Shown here piece after piece: positions 24,045 to 32,773 of a stretch of 64,000 nucleotides of DNA. Under the pieces are notes generated by a model. That model saw only the letters and a program-made list of their open reading frames with translations. It was not told the DNA's origin and ran no database searches. The stretch's first letter is position 1; each line of letters starts with the position of its first letter. Source of the DNA: Pseudomonas sp. UBA6562 (GTDB taxonomy: Bacteria; Pseudomonadota; Gammaproteobacteria; Pseudomonadales; Pseudomonadaceae). Position numbers and translations under genes: made by a program. The stretch is taken from assembly GCF_002434265.1 (NCBI RefSeq), contig NZ_DJJS01000010.1, positions 62,001 to 126,000 of the forward strand, read 5' to 3'.

Positions 24045-26879
24045 ATGAACGTCGCCCGCCTGCTGCCCGCCGCCCATCGCAACCTCTCGACGCCGCTGAC
24101 CGCGCGCACGTTGTTGCGGCTGTTCGCCTTCACCTTGGTGGCCGGCGTGTGCATCGGTGCCTACAGCTACCTGCGCCTGACCCTCAACCAGGAGATTTCG
24201 CTGCATCGGCGCTACATGAACGAAGCGGTGTTCGACGCGCAGAGCTTTTTCGTCAGCCGCCAGACCCTGCTCAAGAGCCTGGGCCTATCGACCGTGCGCC
24301 AACCGGACCCGGTCCAGGCCAAGACCAATAATGTGCCGGAGGAAGAGGTACACCTGCGGCTGGGCAATGGCCGGGAAATCTGGAGCCTGTGGCTGACACG
24401 GCGGCTGCTCGACTACCTGAGCGCCAGCCAGGTCAACCTGCTCTACATTCCCCACGCCCGCGACGGGCAGGTGCAGCGTCTGTTCACCTCGGTTTCGGCG
24501 GGCGTAGCGGTGTCCGCTACGGGGGCGATCGCGCAAGGGGTGCTGCAGCGGGTCCGCCAGGCCGACGACGACCCTGCCCAAGAGGAACTGTGGCTGACCG
24601 ATCCGGGCCGGCTGGATTCGCCGTTGTACGTCTTCATCCGCATGGACGAGCGCGACCTGACGTCCGGCTGGCTGGGCCTGGAGGTGGAAGGGCCCGACTT
24701 GATCAAGGCCCTGCAACACAAACAGGCCGGCGACTTCAAGCTGCTCGACGGCAACGGCCAGCTCATCGTCAGCAACGCCTTGCAGCGCCACCCGTCCGCC
24801 TTGTTGTCGAACGACCTGCACGAGACCCACAGCTTCGGCTGGGAAGGGGGGCACTGGCTGCCCGAGCGCCTGACCATCCGCAAGCAGCTGGACTATTCGG
24901 GTTGGCAGATCGTCTACAGCCTGCAACTGCGCTCCTTGCTGCCGGCGCTGGCCATGCCGTTCGCCATCGCCGTGTTCGGTTGTCTGCTGACGACGCTGTT
25001 GATGGCCTGGTGGGTGCGGCGCATCGAGCAGCGGCTCATCGCGCCGGCTGCCGCGCGCATCGAAGCGCTGGTCGACAGCGAAGCGTTCTGCAGCGCCGTG
25101 ATCCGCGTCGCGCCCGTGGCCCTGTGCGTGCTGCGCCGCAGCGACGGCGCCGTGGTCCTGGAGAATCCGCTGTCCGCGCAGTGGCTGGGGCAGGGCGACG
25201 AACGCACGCGCCTGTGCCATGCCTGGGTGGACCGTGCCTTCGTGCTGGGCACCAGCAAGGGCACCACCGAGGAACAGCAAATGGCCGATGGCCGCCACCT
25301 GTACCTCAGTTACGCCGCCACCCGTTACCACGGTGAAGAGGTGCTCATCTGCGCCTTCAGCGACATCACCGAGCGCAAGTCCACTGAGTTGGCCTTGCAG
25401 CAGGCGCGCACGCTGGCCGATGCCGCCAACGAAGCCAAGACCCTGTTTCTTGCGACCATGAGCCATGAGATCCGCACGCCGCTGTACGGCGTGCTCGGCA
25501 CCCTCGAATTGCTGGGCCGCACACCGCTCGATGACCGCCAGCGCGGCTACCTCGATGCCATCGAAGGCTCCTCGGCCACGCTGTTGCAGTTGATTTGCGA
25601 CGTGCTCGAGGTGTCGAAGATCGAGGCCGGGCAACTGGCCCTGGAACTGAGCGCGTTCTCGCCCCTGGAGCTGACCGAGGACGTCATCCACAGCTATGCC
25701 GGCGCGGCGCACACCAAAGGCCTGCAATTGTTCGGTTTCCTGGGAACCGAGGTGCCGGTGCAGGTGATGGGCGATGCCACGCGCACGCGCCAAGTGTTGG
25801 GAAACCTGCTGAGCAATGCCGTCAAGTTCACCGCCAGCGGGCGCATCGTGGTGCGCCTGGAGGTGGTCGCCCACGACCAACGGCAGGTGCTGCGCTGGCA
25901 GGTGCTGGACACCGGCGAAGGCATTCCCGCCGCCGATCAGGCGCATCTGTTCGAGCCGTTCTTCCAGAGCGGCGGGCGCACCAACGTGGTGGCCGGCACG
26001 GGGTTGGGCCTGTCGATCTGCAAGCGCCTGGTGGACCTGATGGATGGCTCGCTACGGGTCTTCAGCGAGCCGGGGCTGGGCAGCAGCTTCGCCTTCAGCC
26101 TGCCGCTGGAAGCCGTCGCCGAACACACGCAGCACGCCTGGGTCGAGCCGTTGCACGACGAGTGGGTCTACGTCCATTGCGCTGCCGCCCAGGTGGCCGA
26201 ACACGCCGCCGCTTGGCTGCGCCGCTGGGGCGCCCGCGCGCAGGTGGGCGTGCCCGACATGGCGCAGGTGCCCAGCGACGCCGTGCTGGTGGAACTGGGC
26301 ATCGGCCCGTCCGCGCAGACCCTGTGGCCGCGATGGCCGGGCAAGTGCGTGCTGGTCTGCGCGGACAGCCATGGCCTCGTCAAGGTGTCGGAGCGGCGCT
26401 GGCACGTCGGGCTCAACAGCTTGCGTGCGCTGAACCAGGCGGTGGCCCAGGCGCAAGGCACGCCCCCTGTGCTCAGCGCCGGCGCGTCCGCCGCGCCGCG
26501 CGAGACGCGCCTGGACTTGCGCCTGCTGGTCGCCGAAGACAACGTGATCAACCAGTTGATCCTGCGCGACCAGCTCGAAGAGCTCGGCTGCCATGTGGTG
26601 CTCGCCCGCGACGGCGTCGAGGCGCTGGCGCGCTGGCAGGAGGCGCCGTTCGACGTGGTCCTCACCGACGTCAACATGCCGCGCATGAACGGCTACGAAC
26701 TGACCGAGCGCCTGCGCCAACTCGGGTGCCGGGCGCCCATCGTCGGCGCCACCGCCAATGCCATGCTCGACGAAGCCGAGCGCTGCCTGGGCGCCGGCAT
26801 GGATCAGTTCCTGGTCAAACCCTTCACCCTGCACGCGCTGTACCAGTGCCTGCAGCCCTACCAACGGAGCGCGACGTGA
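24045..26879 (+). CDS. Hybrid sensor histidine kinase without HPt (PvrS/RocS-like)
   Basis: A 944-residue membrane kinase. Transmembrane segments near 23-43 and 299-323 flank a periplasmic sensor of about 255 residues; a PAS-like domain (about 345-445) and a coiled linker follow. The H-box is MSHEIRTPLYGVLG with His474, the N-box LGNLLSNAVKF with Asn591, and the G-boxes DTGEGIP and GTGLGLSICKRL. A degenerate receiver-like stretch (about 700-800) precedes a true receiver with phospho-acceptor Asp875 (LTDVNMP). There is no HPt domain, so phosphate must pass to a separate HPt, probably that of the kinase at 28185. The EAL regulator gene overlaps its stop (GTGA). Confidence 0.92.
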   Translation: MNVARLLPAAHRNLSTPLTARTLLRLFAFTLVAGVCIGAYSYLRLTLNQEISLHRRYMNEAVFDAQSFFVSRQTLLKSLGLSTVRQPDPVQAKTNNVPEEEVHLRLGNGREIWSLWLTRRLLDYLSASQVNLLYIPHARDGQVQRLFTSVSAGVAVSATGAIAQGVLQRVRQADDDPAQEELWLTDPGRLDSPLYVFIRMDERDLTSGWLGLEVEGPDLIKALQHKQAGDFKLLDGNGQLIVSNALQRHPSALLSNDLHETHSFGWEGGHWLPERLTIRKQLDYSGWQIVYSLQLRSLLPALAMPFAIAVFGCLLTTLLMAWWVRRIEQRLIAPAAARIEALVDSEAFCSAVIRVAPVALCVLRRSDGAVVLENPLSAQWLGQGDERTRLCHAWVDRAFVLGTSKGTTEEQQMADGRHLYLSYAATRYHGEEVLICAFSDITERKSTELALQQARTLADAANEAKTLFLATMSHEIRTPLYGVLGTLELLGRTPLDDRQRGYLDAIEGSSATLLQLICDVLEVSKIEAGQLALELSAFSPLELTEDVIHSYAGAAHTKGLQLFGFLGTEVPVQVMGDATRTRQVLGNLLSNAVKFTASGRIVVRLEVVAHDQRQVLRWQVLDTGEGIPAADQAHLFEPFFQSGGRTNVVAGTGLGLSICKRLVDLMDGSLRVFSEPGLGSSFAFSLPLEAVAEHTQHAWVEPLHDEWVYVHCAAAQVAEHAAAWLRRWGARAQVGVPDMAQVPSDAVLVELGIGPSAQTLWPRWPGKCVLVCADSHGLVKVSERRWHVGLNSLRALNQAVAQAQGTPPVLSAGASAAPRETRLDLRLLVAEDNVINQLILRDQLEELGCHVVLARDGVEALARWQEAPFDVVLTDVNMPRMNGYELTERLRQLGCRAPIVGATANAMLDEAERCLGAGMDQFLVKPFTLHALYQCLQPYQRSAT

Positions 26880-28075
26880 CGGTCTATCGGGTTCTCATCG
26901 TTGAGGACCATCCCTTCCAATCCCGCTTGCTGGCGGCCTTGTTCGAGAGCATGGGTGGCTTCGTCGTCGACGTCGCCTGGGATGGCGCTTCGGCCCTGCA
27001 ACGCCTGGCGGCCGCGCCCGTCGACCTGCTGCTCACGGACCTGATGATGCCGCACATGGACGGCATACAGCTGATCCAGGCCCTGGCGCGCGTACCTTGC
27101 CCGCCCGCGCTGGCGCTGATGAGCGCGGCTTCCCGGCGCATGCTGACCGGCGCCGGGCAGGTGGCCAAGAACCTGGGTTTGAACGTGGTGGGGCTGCTGC
27201 CCAAGCCCCTCGGCGAGCGCAACCTCGTCGAGCTGCGCGAAAGCCTCGACGAGCGCGCCGAGCAGGCCCGGGCGTTCCGCACGCGGCCTACCGGTTGCCG
27301 GGCTGCCAGCACACTCGCCAGGGCGTTGGGCAACGGCGAGATTCAAGCCTGGTTCCAACCGAAAAAGGCCCTGCACGATGGCGGCATCGTCGGTGCCGAG
27401 GCCCTGGTGCGTTGGGTGCACCCAACCGAGGGGCTGCTGATGCCGCGTGACTTTCTCGGCGACATCGAGCGCGCCGAGCTGGAAGTGCAACTGCTCACCC
27501 GCATGCTCGCGCAGACCCTCACGGCACAGGCGCAGTGGGCCAGGATCGGCCACCCGCTGCCGGTGTCGATCAACCTGCCCACCCACCTGCTGGACCACGA
27601 CGGCCTGATCGAGCGCTTGCTCGCCCAGGTGCGCCTGAGCCAAGCCGAGCCCAGGCACATCACCTTCGAGCTGACCGAGACTTCCACCACGCAGCATTCG
27701 AGCAACTACTACGCGGGTGCATGCCGCTTGCGCATGATGGGCTTCGGTTTGGCCCAGGACGATTTCGGCAAGGGCTACAGCTCCTACTTCAACCTGGTCT
27801 CCACGCCCTTCACGGAGCTGAAGATCGACCGCTCGCTGATACACGGCTGCGCCGACGATACCCAGCAGGCCTCGGCGGTGCTGAGCATCGTGGAGTTGGG
27901 GCGCGAGTTGAACATGGTGACGGTGGCCGAAGGGGTGGAAACCTGCGCCGAACTGGACGTGCTGCGGCGCATGCAGTGCGACCACGTACAAGGATTCATC
28001 GTCTCGCCGGCCATCACCGCGGATGAAATCGTCACGCTGATCAGCGTGGAGCGTCCGCGATCGGTGTTATTGTAG
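26876..28075 (+). CDS. Response regulator with EAL c-di-GMP phosphodiesterase (RocR/PvrR-like)
   Basis: A 399-residue protein: receiver domain (Asp55 acceptor, Lys110) plus EAL domain. Counting from the GTG at 26876, the catalytic set falls at Glu175 (GAEALVRW), Asn233 (SINL), Glu265 and Glu268 (FELTET), Asp295-Asp296 (QDDFGKGYSS), Lys316 (LKIDRS), Glu352 (AEGVET) and Gln372 (VQGF). As I remember them, these are the same numbers as in P. aeruginosa RocR, so the two proteins align without gaps and an active phosphodiesterase is expected. It should lower c-di-GMP and tune fimbria-dependent attachment. It overlaps the upstream kinase gene and is followed by the second kinase after 109 bases. Confidence 0.93.
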   Translation: MTVYRVLIVEDHPFQSRLLAALFESMGGFVVDVAWDGASALQRLAAAPVDLLLTDLMMPHMDGIQLIQALARVPCPPALALMSAASRRMLTGAGQVAKNLGLNVVGLLPKPLGERNLVELRESLDERAEQARAFRTRPTGCRAASTLARALGNGEIQAWFQPKKALHDGGIVGAEALVRWVHPTEGLLMPRDFLGDIERAELEVQLLTRMLAQTLTAQAQWARIGHPLPVSINLPTHLLDHDGLIERLLAQVRLSQAEPRHITFELTETSTTQHSSNYYAGACRLRMMGFGLAQDDFGKGYSSYFNLVSTPFTELKIDRSLIHGCADDTQQASAVLSIVELGRELNMVTVAEGVETCAELDVLRRMQCDHVQGFIVSPAITADEIVTLISVERPRSVLL

Positions 28076-28184
28076 ATCTTTCCGCTAAAACGTTTCAGCT
28101 TAGAAGATGCTGCCCAGGTAGGGCGCTCGATGCGAGGATTTCACGCATCCGCTTCGCCATTCCACGATCAGGGCAACCGCATTC

Positions 28185-31103
28185 ATGAAACACGCCAGCC
28201 TACGCCTGGATAAATTGGCGAAAAGCTCCCAACGCCTCAACAAAGCCTTGTTGCTGCTCAGTGGCCTGTTGCTGTTGCTGTCGAGCACCTGCTACTGGGC
28301 CACCTCGCGTTTGCTCGAGTCCGAGCAGCAGCGTGCGGCGTTCCACTTCGCCCGCATGCTCGAAATCGTCAGCGAGCACGAGACCTTTCTGCGTGCCGTG
28401 TCGGGCATGGAAGCGGCCCAAGCGTCTGCGGCCTCGCCGGTCCTGATCGCCGAGTCGCAGCAGGCGGGCCAGCGCACCTTGCTCAAGGCGCGCGCCTCGG
28501 AGCTGGCCGTGCCGTTCTCCCTGGCCTACCAGAAAACCCTCAGACCGGACGATCTGCACAGCGCATTGGCCTGGGGCGCACGATTGGCCAATTACTTCGG
28601 CGACTTCTGGGCCGGTTCGTCCAACGTCTCGCCCCAGTTGTTCGTGCTGGCGCCCGAGGGCCAGGCCAGTCTGGCCGTTCCTGCGGTCGGCCATCGTCGC
28701 CAGCACCTGCAATTGCCCGCACCGCAGTTCGAGCGTGTCGTCAGCCAGCTCCAGCAACTGACCGCCCAACGACCTGGCCTGGTCGACCCCCGCGTGCACT
28801 GGGTCCGCGCCCCGGCGCGCCTGTACGAAGGCAACCACACCATCGTGGCGGTGACGCGCCTGGACCCCAGGCGTGTCCTGCCCGGCGCTGCCGCGCGCGG
28901 CGACTTGACGCTGGCTGCCGTGGTGGATACCTCGCGCGTGGACGAGTTCGATCGGGTGCTGCAGCTTTCGGTGCACAACCAGTTCACCCTGATTTCGCCG
29001 GAGGGCGAAACGGTGATGGGCGAGGCCAGCGATGTGGAACTCGCGCCCGTGGGGCTGAGCTTCGACAAGCACAGCCTGCGCTTCAAGATGGTCTCGGCCG
29101 GCGACGAGCGCTGGACCGGTCTGTACGCGATCACCTACCAGGAATTCCTGCGCTACGCGAAATGGCCACTGCTGGGCCTGGGCCTGACGGTCATCGTCGC
29201 CGTGCTGGTCGCGTTGTGGATCAACCGCTGGTACCGCACGCGCATCGTCGCCCCGGCGCAACGGGCGCAGGACCGTCTGTTCGAAAGCGAAGCCTTCAAC
29301 CGCAGTATGTTGCACAACGCGCCCGTGGGGTTGTTCGTGGTACGCCGCAGCGATTTCCAGTTGCTGCTGGAAAACGAGCGTGCGGTCGAGCTCGGCGGGA
29401 CTGAAACCGTCACCCGCCTGCTGATCGAACACCATGGCGATCAGGCGCCGGGCGAGATGACGCTGCTGCTTCCAGGCCGCTATCTGCAAGTGGTGGTGGT
29501 CGCCACCCGCTACGAAGGGCAGGACGTTTTTCTCTGCGGCTGCAACGACATCACCCAGCAGGTGGCCGAGCAACTGCTGCTCAACCAGGCCCACCGCCAG
29601 GCGACCGCCGCCAACGAAGCCAAGACCGTGTTCCTCGCCACCATGAGCCACGAGATCCGCACGCCGCTGTATGGCGTGCTTGGCAATCTGGAACTGCTGG
29701 CCCTGACCGAGATGAGCGAGCGCCAGCGTCAGTACCTGGACGTCATTCAGAGCTCGTCGACGGTGTTGTTCCAGCTCATCAGCAACGTACTCGACGTGTC
29801 CAAGATCGAGTCCGGGCAAATGGCGCTGGAGGTGGCCGCCTTCGACCCCGCGCAACTGGTCGAGGAAGCGGTCTTGGCCTTCACCGCCACCGCGCGCAAC
29901 AAAGGCCTGGAGATCGAGGCCGAGGTCGACCCGAGCGTGCCGGGGCGGATCGAAGGCGATGCCGTGCGCATCCGGCAGATCCTGCACAACCTGTTGAACA
30001 ACGCGATCAAGTTCACCGACTCGGGGCGCGTGCGCTTGCGCCTCATGGTGCAGGGCCGTACCGACCACAACGTGGCCCTGCAATGGCAGGTCACCGACAC
30101 CGGCGTAGGGGTGCCGGAGGCGGCACTGGGCGAGCTGTTCAAACCGTTCTACCAGGTGGCGGCCGGGCAGGGCGGGTGTGGCGCGGGGCTGGGGCTGTCG
30201 ATATGTTCGCGTTTGAGCGAGCTGATGGGCGGCAGCATGCGTGCCGTCAGCGAACCCGGCTTGGGCAGCAGTTTCTCCCTGCTGGTCAGCGTACCCGTGG
30301 TCGATACGCCCAGCCCTGCGGAGGCTGCGCCGCTGGCGTGGTCGGGAGCCGACGAGCCCTGCCTGAACGTGCGCGTGCTGGTGGCCGAAGACAACCCGGT
30401 CAGCCAGGCGGTGATGCGCGAGCAGCTCGAAGCGCTCGGCGCTCGGCCCACCGTTGCGCGGGACGGGCAGCATGCCTTGCAGATCTGGCACGCGCAGCCC
30501 TTCGATCTGGTGATCACCGACATCAACATGCCGCGCCTGAGCGGTTACGAGCTGGCGCGCGCCTTGCGCGCCCAGGGTGCTAGCGTGCCGATCATCGGCG
30601 TGACCGCCAACGCCCTGCGTGAAGAAGGGCAACGTTGCCTGGCGGTGGGCATGAACGCCTGGGTGGTCAAGCCCTTGAGCCTGGGCATGTTGCGCCAGGC
30701 CTTGCTGTCGCATTGCAAGCGCAGGAATCCCCTGGCGCCGATCGCGCCGCCTGCGCCCGTGGCGGTCGACGAGTCGGGCCTGGACACCCAGGGCTGGATC
30801 GAGCTGTCCCCGCAGATGCGCCAATTGATGGGCGAAACCCTGCTGGCCGATATCGCCCAGCTCGAACAAGGCGTGCAACACGCCGATTCGCTGGCGTTGC
30901 AGCAGCGCCTGCACCGGCTGAGCGGCTCGCTCGCGACCGTCAACGCCCAGCCGCTCTTGCGCACCTGCCAGCACCTGGAAAACACCTTGCATGACGCCCC
31001 CCTGACCGACGCCCTGGCCAAGGACATCGACGCGCTGTGCACACGCCTGCTCGCTGTCGCCCGACGCCTGTTGGACCCTTCCCCATCGAGCCCCCGCCCA
31101 TGA
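28185..31103 (+). CDS. Hybrid sensor histidine kinase with HPt (RcsC/RocS-like)
   Basis: A 972-residue membrane kinase built like the one at 24045 but longer at the end. Transmembrane segments lie near 20-36 and 325-347 around a periplasmic sensor; a PAS-like domain (about 370-460), H-box with His489 (MSHEIRTPLYGVLG), N-box HNLLNNAIKF, G-boxes DTGVGVP and GAGLGLSICSRL, receiver with Asp779 (ITDINMP), and a C-terminal HPt with His910 (RLHRLSGSLATV) follow. It can therefore complete a four-step relay and pass phosphate to the LuxR-type regulator whose ATG overlaps its stop. The two kinases share long similar stretches and look like tandem paralogues. Confidence 0.93.
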   Translation: MKHASLRLDKLAKSSQRLNKALLLLSGLLLLLSSTCYWATSRLLESEQQRAAFHFARMLEIVSEHETFLRAVSGMEAAQASAASPVLIAESQQAGQRTLLKARASELAVPFSLAYQKTLRPDDLHSALAWGARLANYFGDFWAGSSNVSPQLFVLAPEGQASLAVPAVGHRRQHLQLPAPQFERVVSQLQQLTAQRPGLVDPRVHWVRAPARLYEGNHTIVAVTRLDPRRVLPGAAARGDLTLAAVVDTSRVDEFDRVLQLSVHNQFTLISPEGETVMGEASDVELAPVGLSFDKHSLRFKMVSAGDERWTGLYAITYQEFLRYAKWPLLGLGLTVIVAVLVALWINRWYRTRIVAPAQRAQDRLFESEAFNRSMLHNAPVGLFVVRRSDFQLLLENERAVELGGTETVTRLLIEHHGDQAPGEMTLLLPGRYLQVVVVATRYEGQDVFLCGCNDITQQVAEQLLLNQAHRQATAANEAKTVFLATMSHEIRTPLYGVLGNLELLALTEMSERQRQYLDVIQSSSTVLFQLISNVLDVSKIESGQMALEVAAFDPAQLVEEAVLAFTATARNKGLEIEAEVDPSVPGRIEGDAVRIRQILHNLLNNAIKFTDSGRVRLRLMVQGRTDHNVALQWQVTDTGVGVPEAALGELFKPFYQVAAGQGGCGAGLGLSICSRLSELMGGSMRAVSEPGLGSSFSLLVSVPVVDTPSPAEAAPLAWSGADEPCLNVRVLVAEDNPVSQAVMREQLEALGARPTVARDGQHALQIWHAQPFDLVITDINMPRLSGYELARALRAQGASVPIIGVTANALREEGQRCLAVGMNAWVVKPLSLGMLRQALLSHCKRRNPLAPIAPPAPVAVDESGLDTQGWIELSPQMRQLMGETLLADIAQLEQGVQHADSLALQQRLHRLSGSLATVNAQPLLRTCQHLENTLHDAPLTDALAKDIDALCTRLLAVARRLLDPSPSSPRP

Positions 31104-31765
31104 ACCAAGCCTTGAACATGCGCCAACTGAACGTCGTCCTCGCCGACGACCATCCCATCGTGCTGCTGGGCGTGCGTGAGATCGTCCAGCGCGATCGGCG
31201 CTACTGCGTGGTCGGTCAGGCGGTCAGCTCGTCCGAGCTGATCGAGCAATTGCACGCGCACCGGCCCGAGGTGTTGATCACCGACTTCAACATGCCGGGC
31301 GATGCGACCTATGGCGACGGCCTGAAGCTGATCGAATACGTCCTGCGCCACTTCCCCGCGACTCAGGTGCTGGTGCTGACGATGATCTCCAACAGCCTCA
31401 TCCTGTCGCGTCTGCATGAGCTGGGTGTGGCCGGTGTGATCCAGAAGAACCACCTGCACGACGAAATCGAAAAGGCCCTGAGCGCCATCGGTGCGCAACG
31501 CCGCTACCAGAGCCCGGCGCCCGAGGCGACCTCGGTGGTCCGCCACCGCGAGCAGGTCGAGGCGCGTTTCGCGCAACTGTCGCCGCGCGAGGTGGAGGTG
31601 CTGCGGTTGTTCGTCGGCGGGCTCAGCGTCAGCGACATCGCCCGGCACCTGTCGCGCAGCAACAAGACCGTCAGCGCGCAGAAGGTGTCGGCCATGCGCA
31701 AGCTGGAGGTGGAGACGGACCAGGCGTTGTTGACCTATTGCATCGAGACGCGGTTGTTTCAATAG
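31100..31765 (+). CDS. LuxR-type response regulator (RcsB/RocA-like)
   Basis: A 221-residue NarL/RcsB-family regulator. The receiver opens QLNVVLADDHPIVLLGVREI, with Asp62 as acceptor (LITDFNMPG) and a conserved Lys in IQKNHL. The DNA-binding domain spans about 150-195 (LSPREVEVLRLFVGG, LSVSDIARHLSRSNKTVSAQK). The ATG overlaps the stop of the HPt kinase gene, an ATGA junction, so coupled translation is likely. It is the natural activator of the fimbrial operon, by analogy with RcsB-cupD and RocA1-cupC in P. aeruginosa, and the likely binder of the two TAAGA-N4-TCTTA dyads. Confidence 0.93.
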   Translation: MNQALNMRQLNVVLADDHPIVLLGVREIVQRDRRYCVVGQAVSSSELIEQLHAHRPEVLITDFNMPGDATYGDGLKLIEYVLRHFPATQVLVLTMISNSLILSRLHELGVAGVIQKNHLHDEIEKALSAIGAQRRYQSPAPEATSVVRHREQVEARFAQLSPREVEVLRLFVGGLSVSDIARHLSRSNKTVSAQKVSAMRKLEVETDQALLTYCIETRLFQ

Positions 31766-31884
31766 GCCACTGGCGTCGGGGCCGACAAAGACCACCGCGC
31801 CATCTGATGCCTGTCAAAGGATGCCGGCAAGCCCCGTTCGCAAGGTCGAACAGGGCGTCGCGCAGCGCCTGCCCCGTCGCTCGT

Positions 31885-32718
31885 CTACTCGACGGCCGAC
31901 GTCAGCTCAGGATTGCCAAAGCCTGCGAGCGTAGCGTTCGACTCCTTGAAGTAGGTGCTCCAGAACTGTTCCAGGTTCTGGATCATCTTGCCGCTGCGGT
32001 AGCCGTTCTTGGCGGTGGTCGGGATGAAGGCTGCGCCGTGCACGTAGACGCGCGCGCCGCTGAAATCGCCCAGCAGGTGTTGTTTCTCGACCTTGGCGAT
32101 TTCGACCTTCGGATCGATCTGACGGATGCCGTTGGATTGGTAGAAGCTGGCGAAATCGCTGTACTCCAGCATGTCGGACATCACCAGTACGACATGCTCG
32201 TCGACGCCTTCGGCCTTGGCCATGTCCTCGCCCACGGCCTTGAGGCTGAACAGGATTTCACTGCGCGGAATGTCCGAACTCGACTTGCCCATGGTGGCGG
32301 CGAAGGCCTTGCCGAAGCCCTTGAACAGCTGCGCGGGTTGGTTCTTCAGGCAGGACTGGAATTTGCGCGCAGCCATCATCGGCACGCTGCCCAGCACCTT
32401 TTCGTCGATCGGCCGTTCCAGCTCGCCGGCGTAGCGCAGGCGGGTGTAGTGGCCCTCGAGGTACGCGCTGAAGGCGTACAGACGGATCTTGTCGCCTGGC
32501 TGCATGAAGCGCTTGATGTGGCCCCAGGCCGTGCGTTGCAGGTCTTGGGTCAGGGGCGTGGTCTGGTCCACGACCACGGTCAGCATGCGGCCGGACGGCG
32601 CCGTGCGGAACTCGTCGATGCGGGCTTGGGCGTAGCAGCTGGGCACGTCGTTGCGTTCGGCTGCCAGCAGCGCAGTAGGCGCGAGCAGCAGCGCCAGCGC
32701 CAGGCTCTTGAAGTTCAT
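31885..32718 (-). CDS. Exported protein of an unassigned envelope operon, possibly vWA-like
   Basis: A 277-residue protein with a clear signal peptide (hydrophobic 5-19, Ala-Ala cut). Strands GRMLTVVVDQTTPLT near residue 43 and HVVLVMSDMLEYSDF near 175 sit where von Willebrand A domains carry their metal site, but the canonical DxSxS motif is absent, so the fold is a guess. It is the last gene of a three-gene minus-strand unit with a five-helix membrane protein and an OmpA-domain lipoprotein. Only two Cys are seen in the mature part (PSCYAQ, FQSCLKN). I do not recognise a function. Confidence 0.65.
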   Translation of the reverse strand: MNFKSLALALLLAPTALLAAERNDVPSCYAQARIDEFRTAPSGRMLTVVVDQTTPLTQDLQRTAWGHIKRFMQPGDKIRLYAFSAYLEGHYTRLRYAGELERPIDEKVLGSVPMMAARKFQSCLKNQPAQLFKGFGKAFAATMGKSSSDIPRSEILFSLKAVGEDMAKAEGVDEHVVLVMSDMLEYSDFASFYQSNGIRQIDPKVEIAKVEKQHLLGDFSGARVYVHGAAFIPTTAKNGYRSGKMIQNLEQFWSTYFKESNATLAGFGNPELTSAVE

Positions 32719-32773
32719 GGTGCCTCCGGAAATGGGGTAGGCGGCTGCGCGAGGACGCAGCCGCTCGGTCGGG

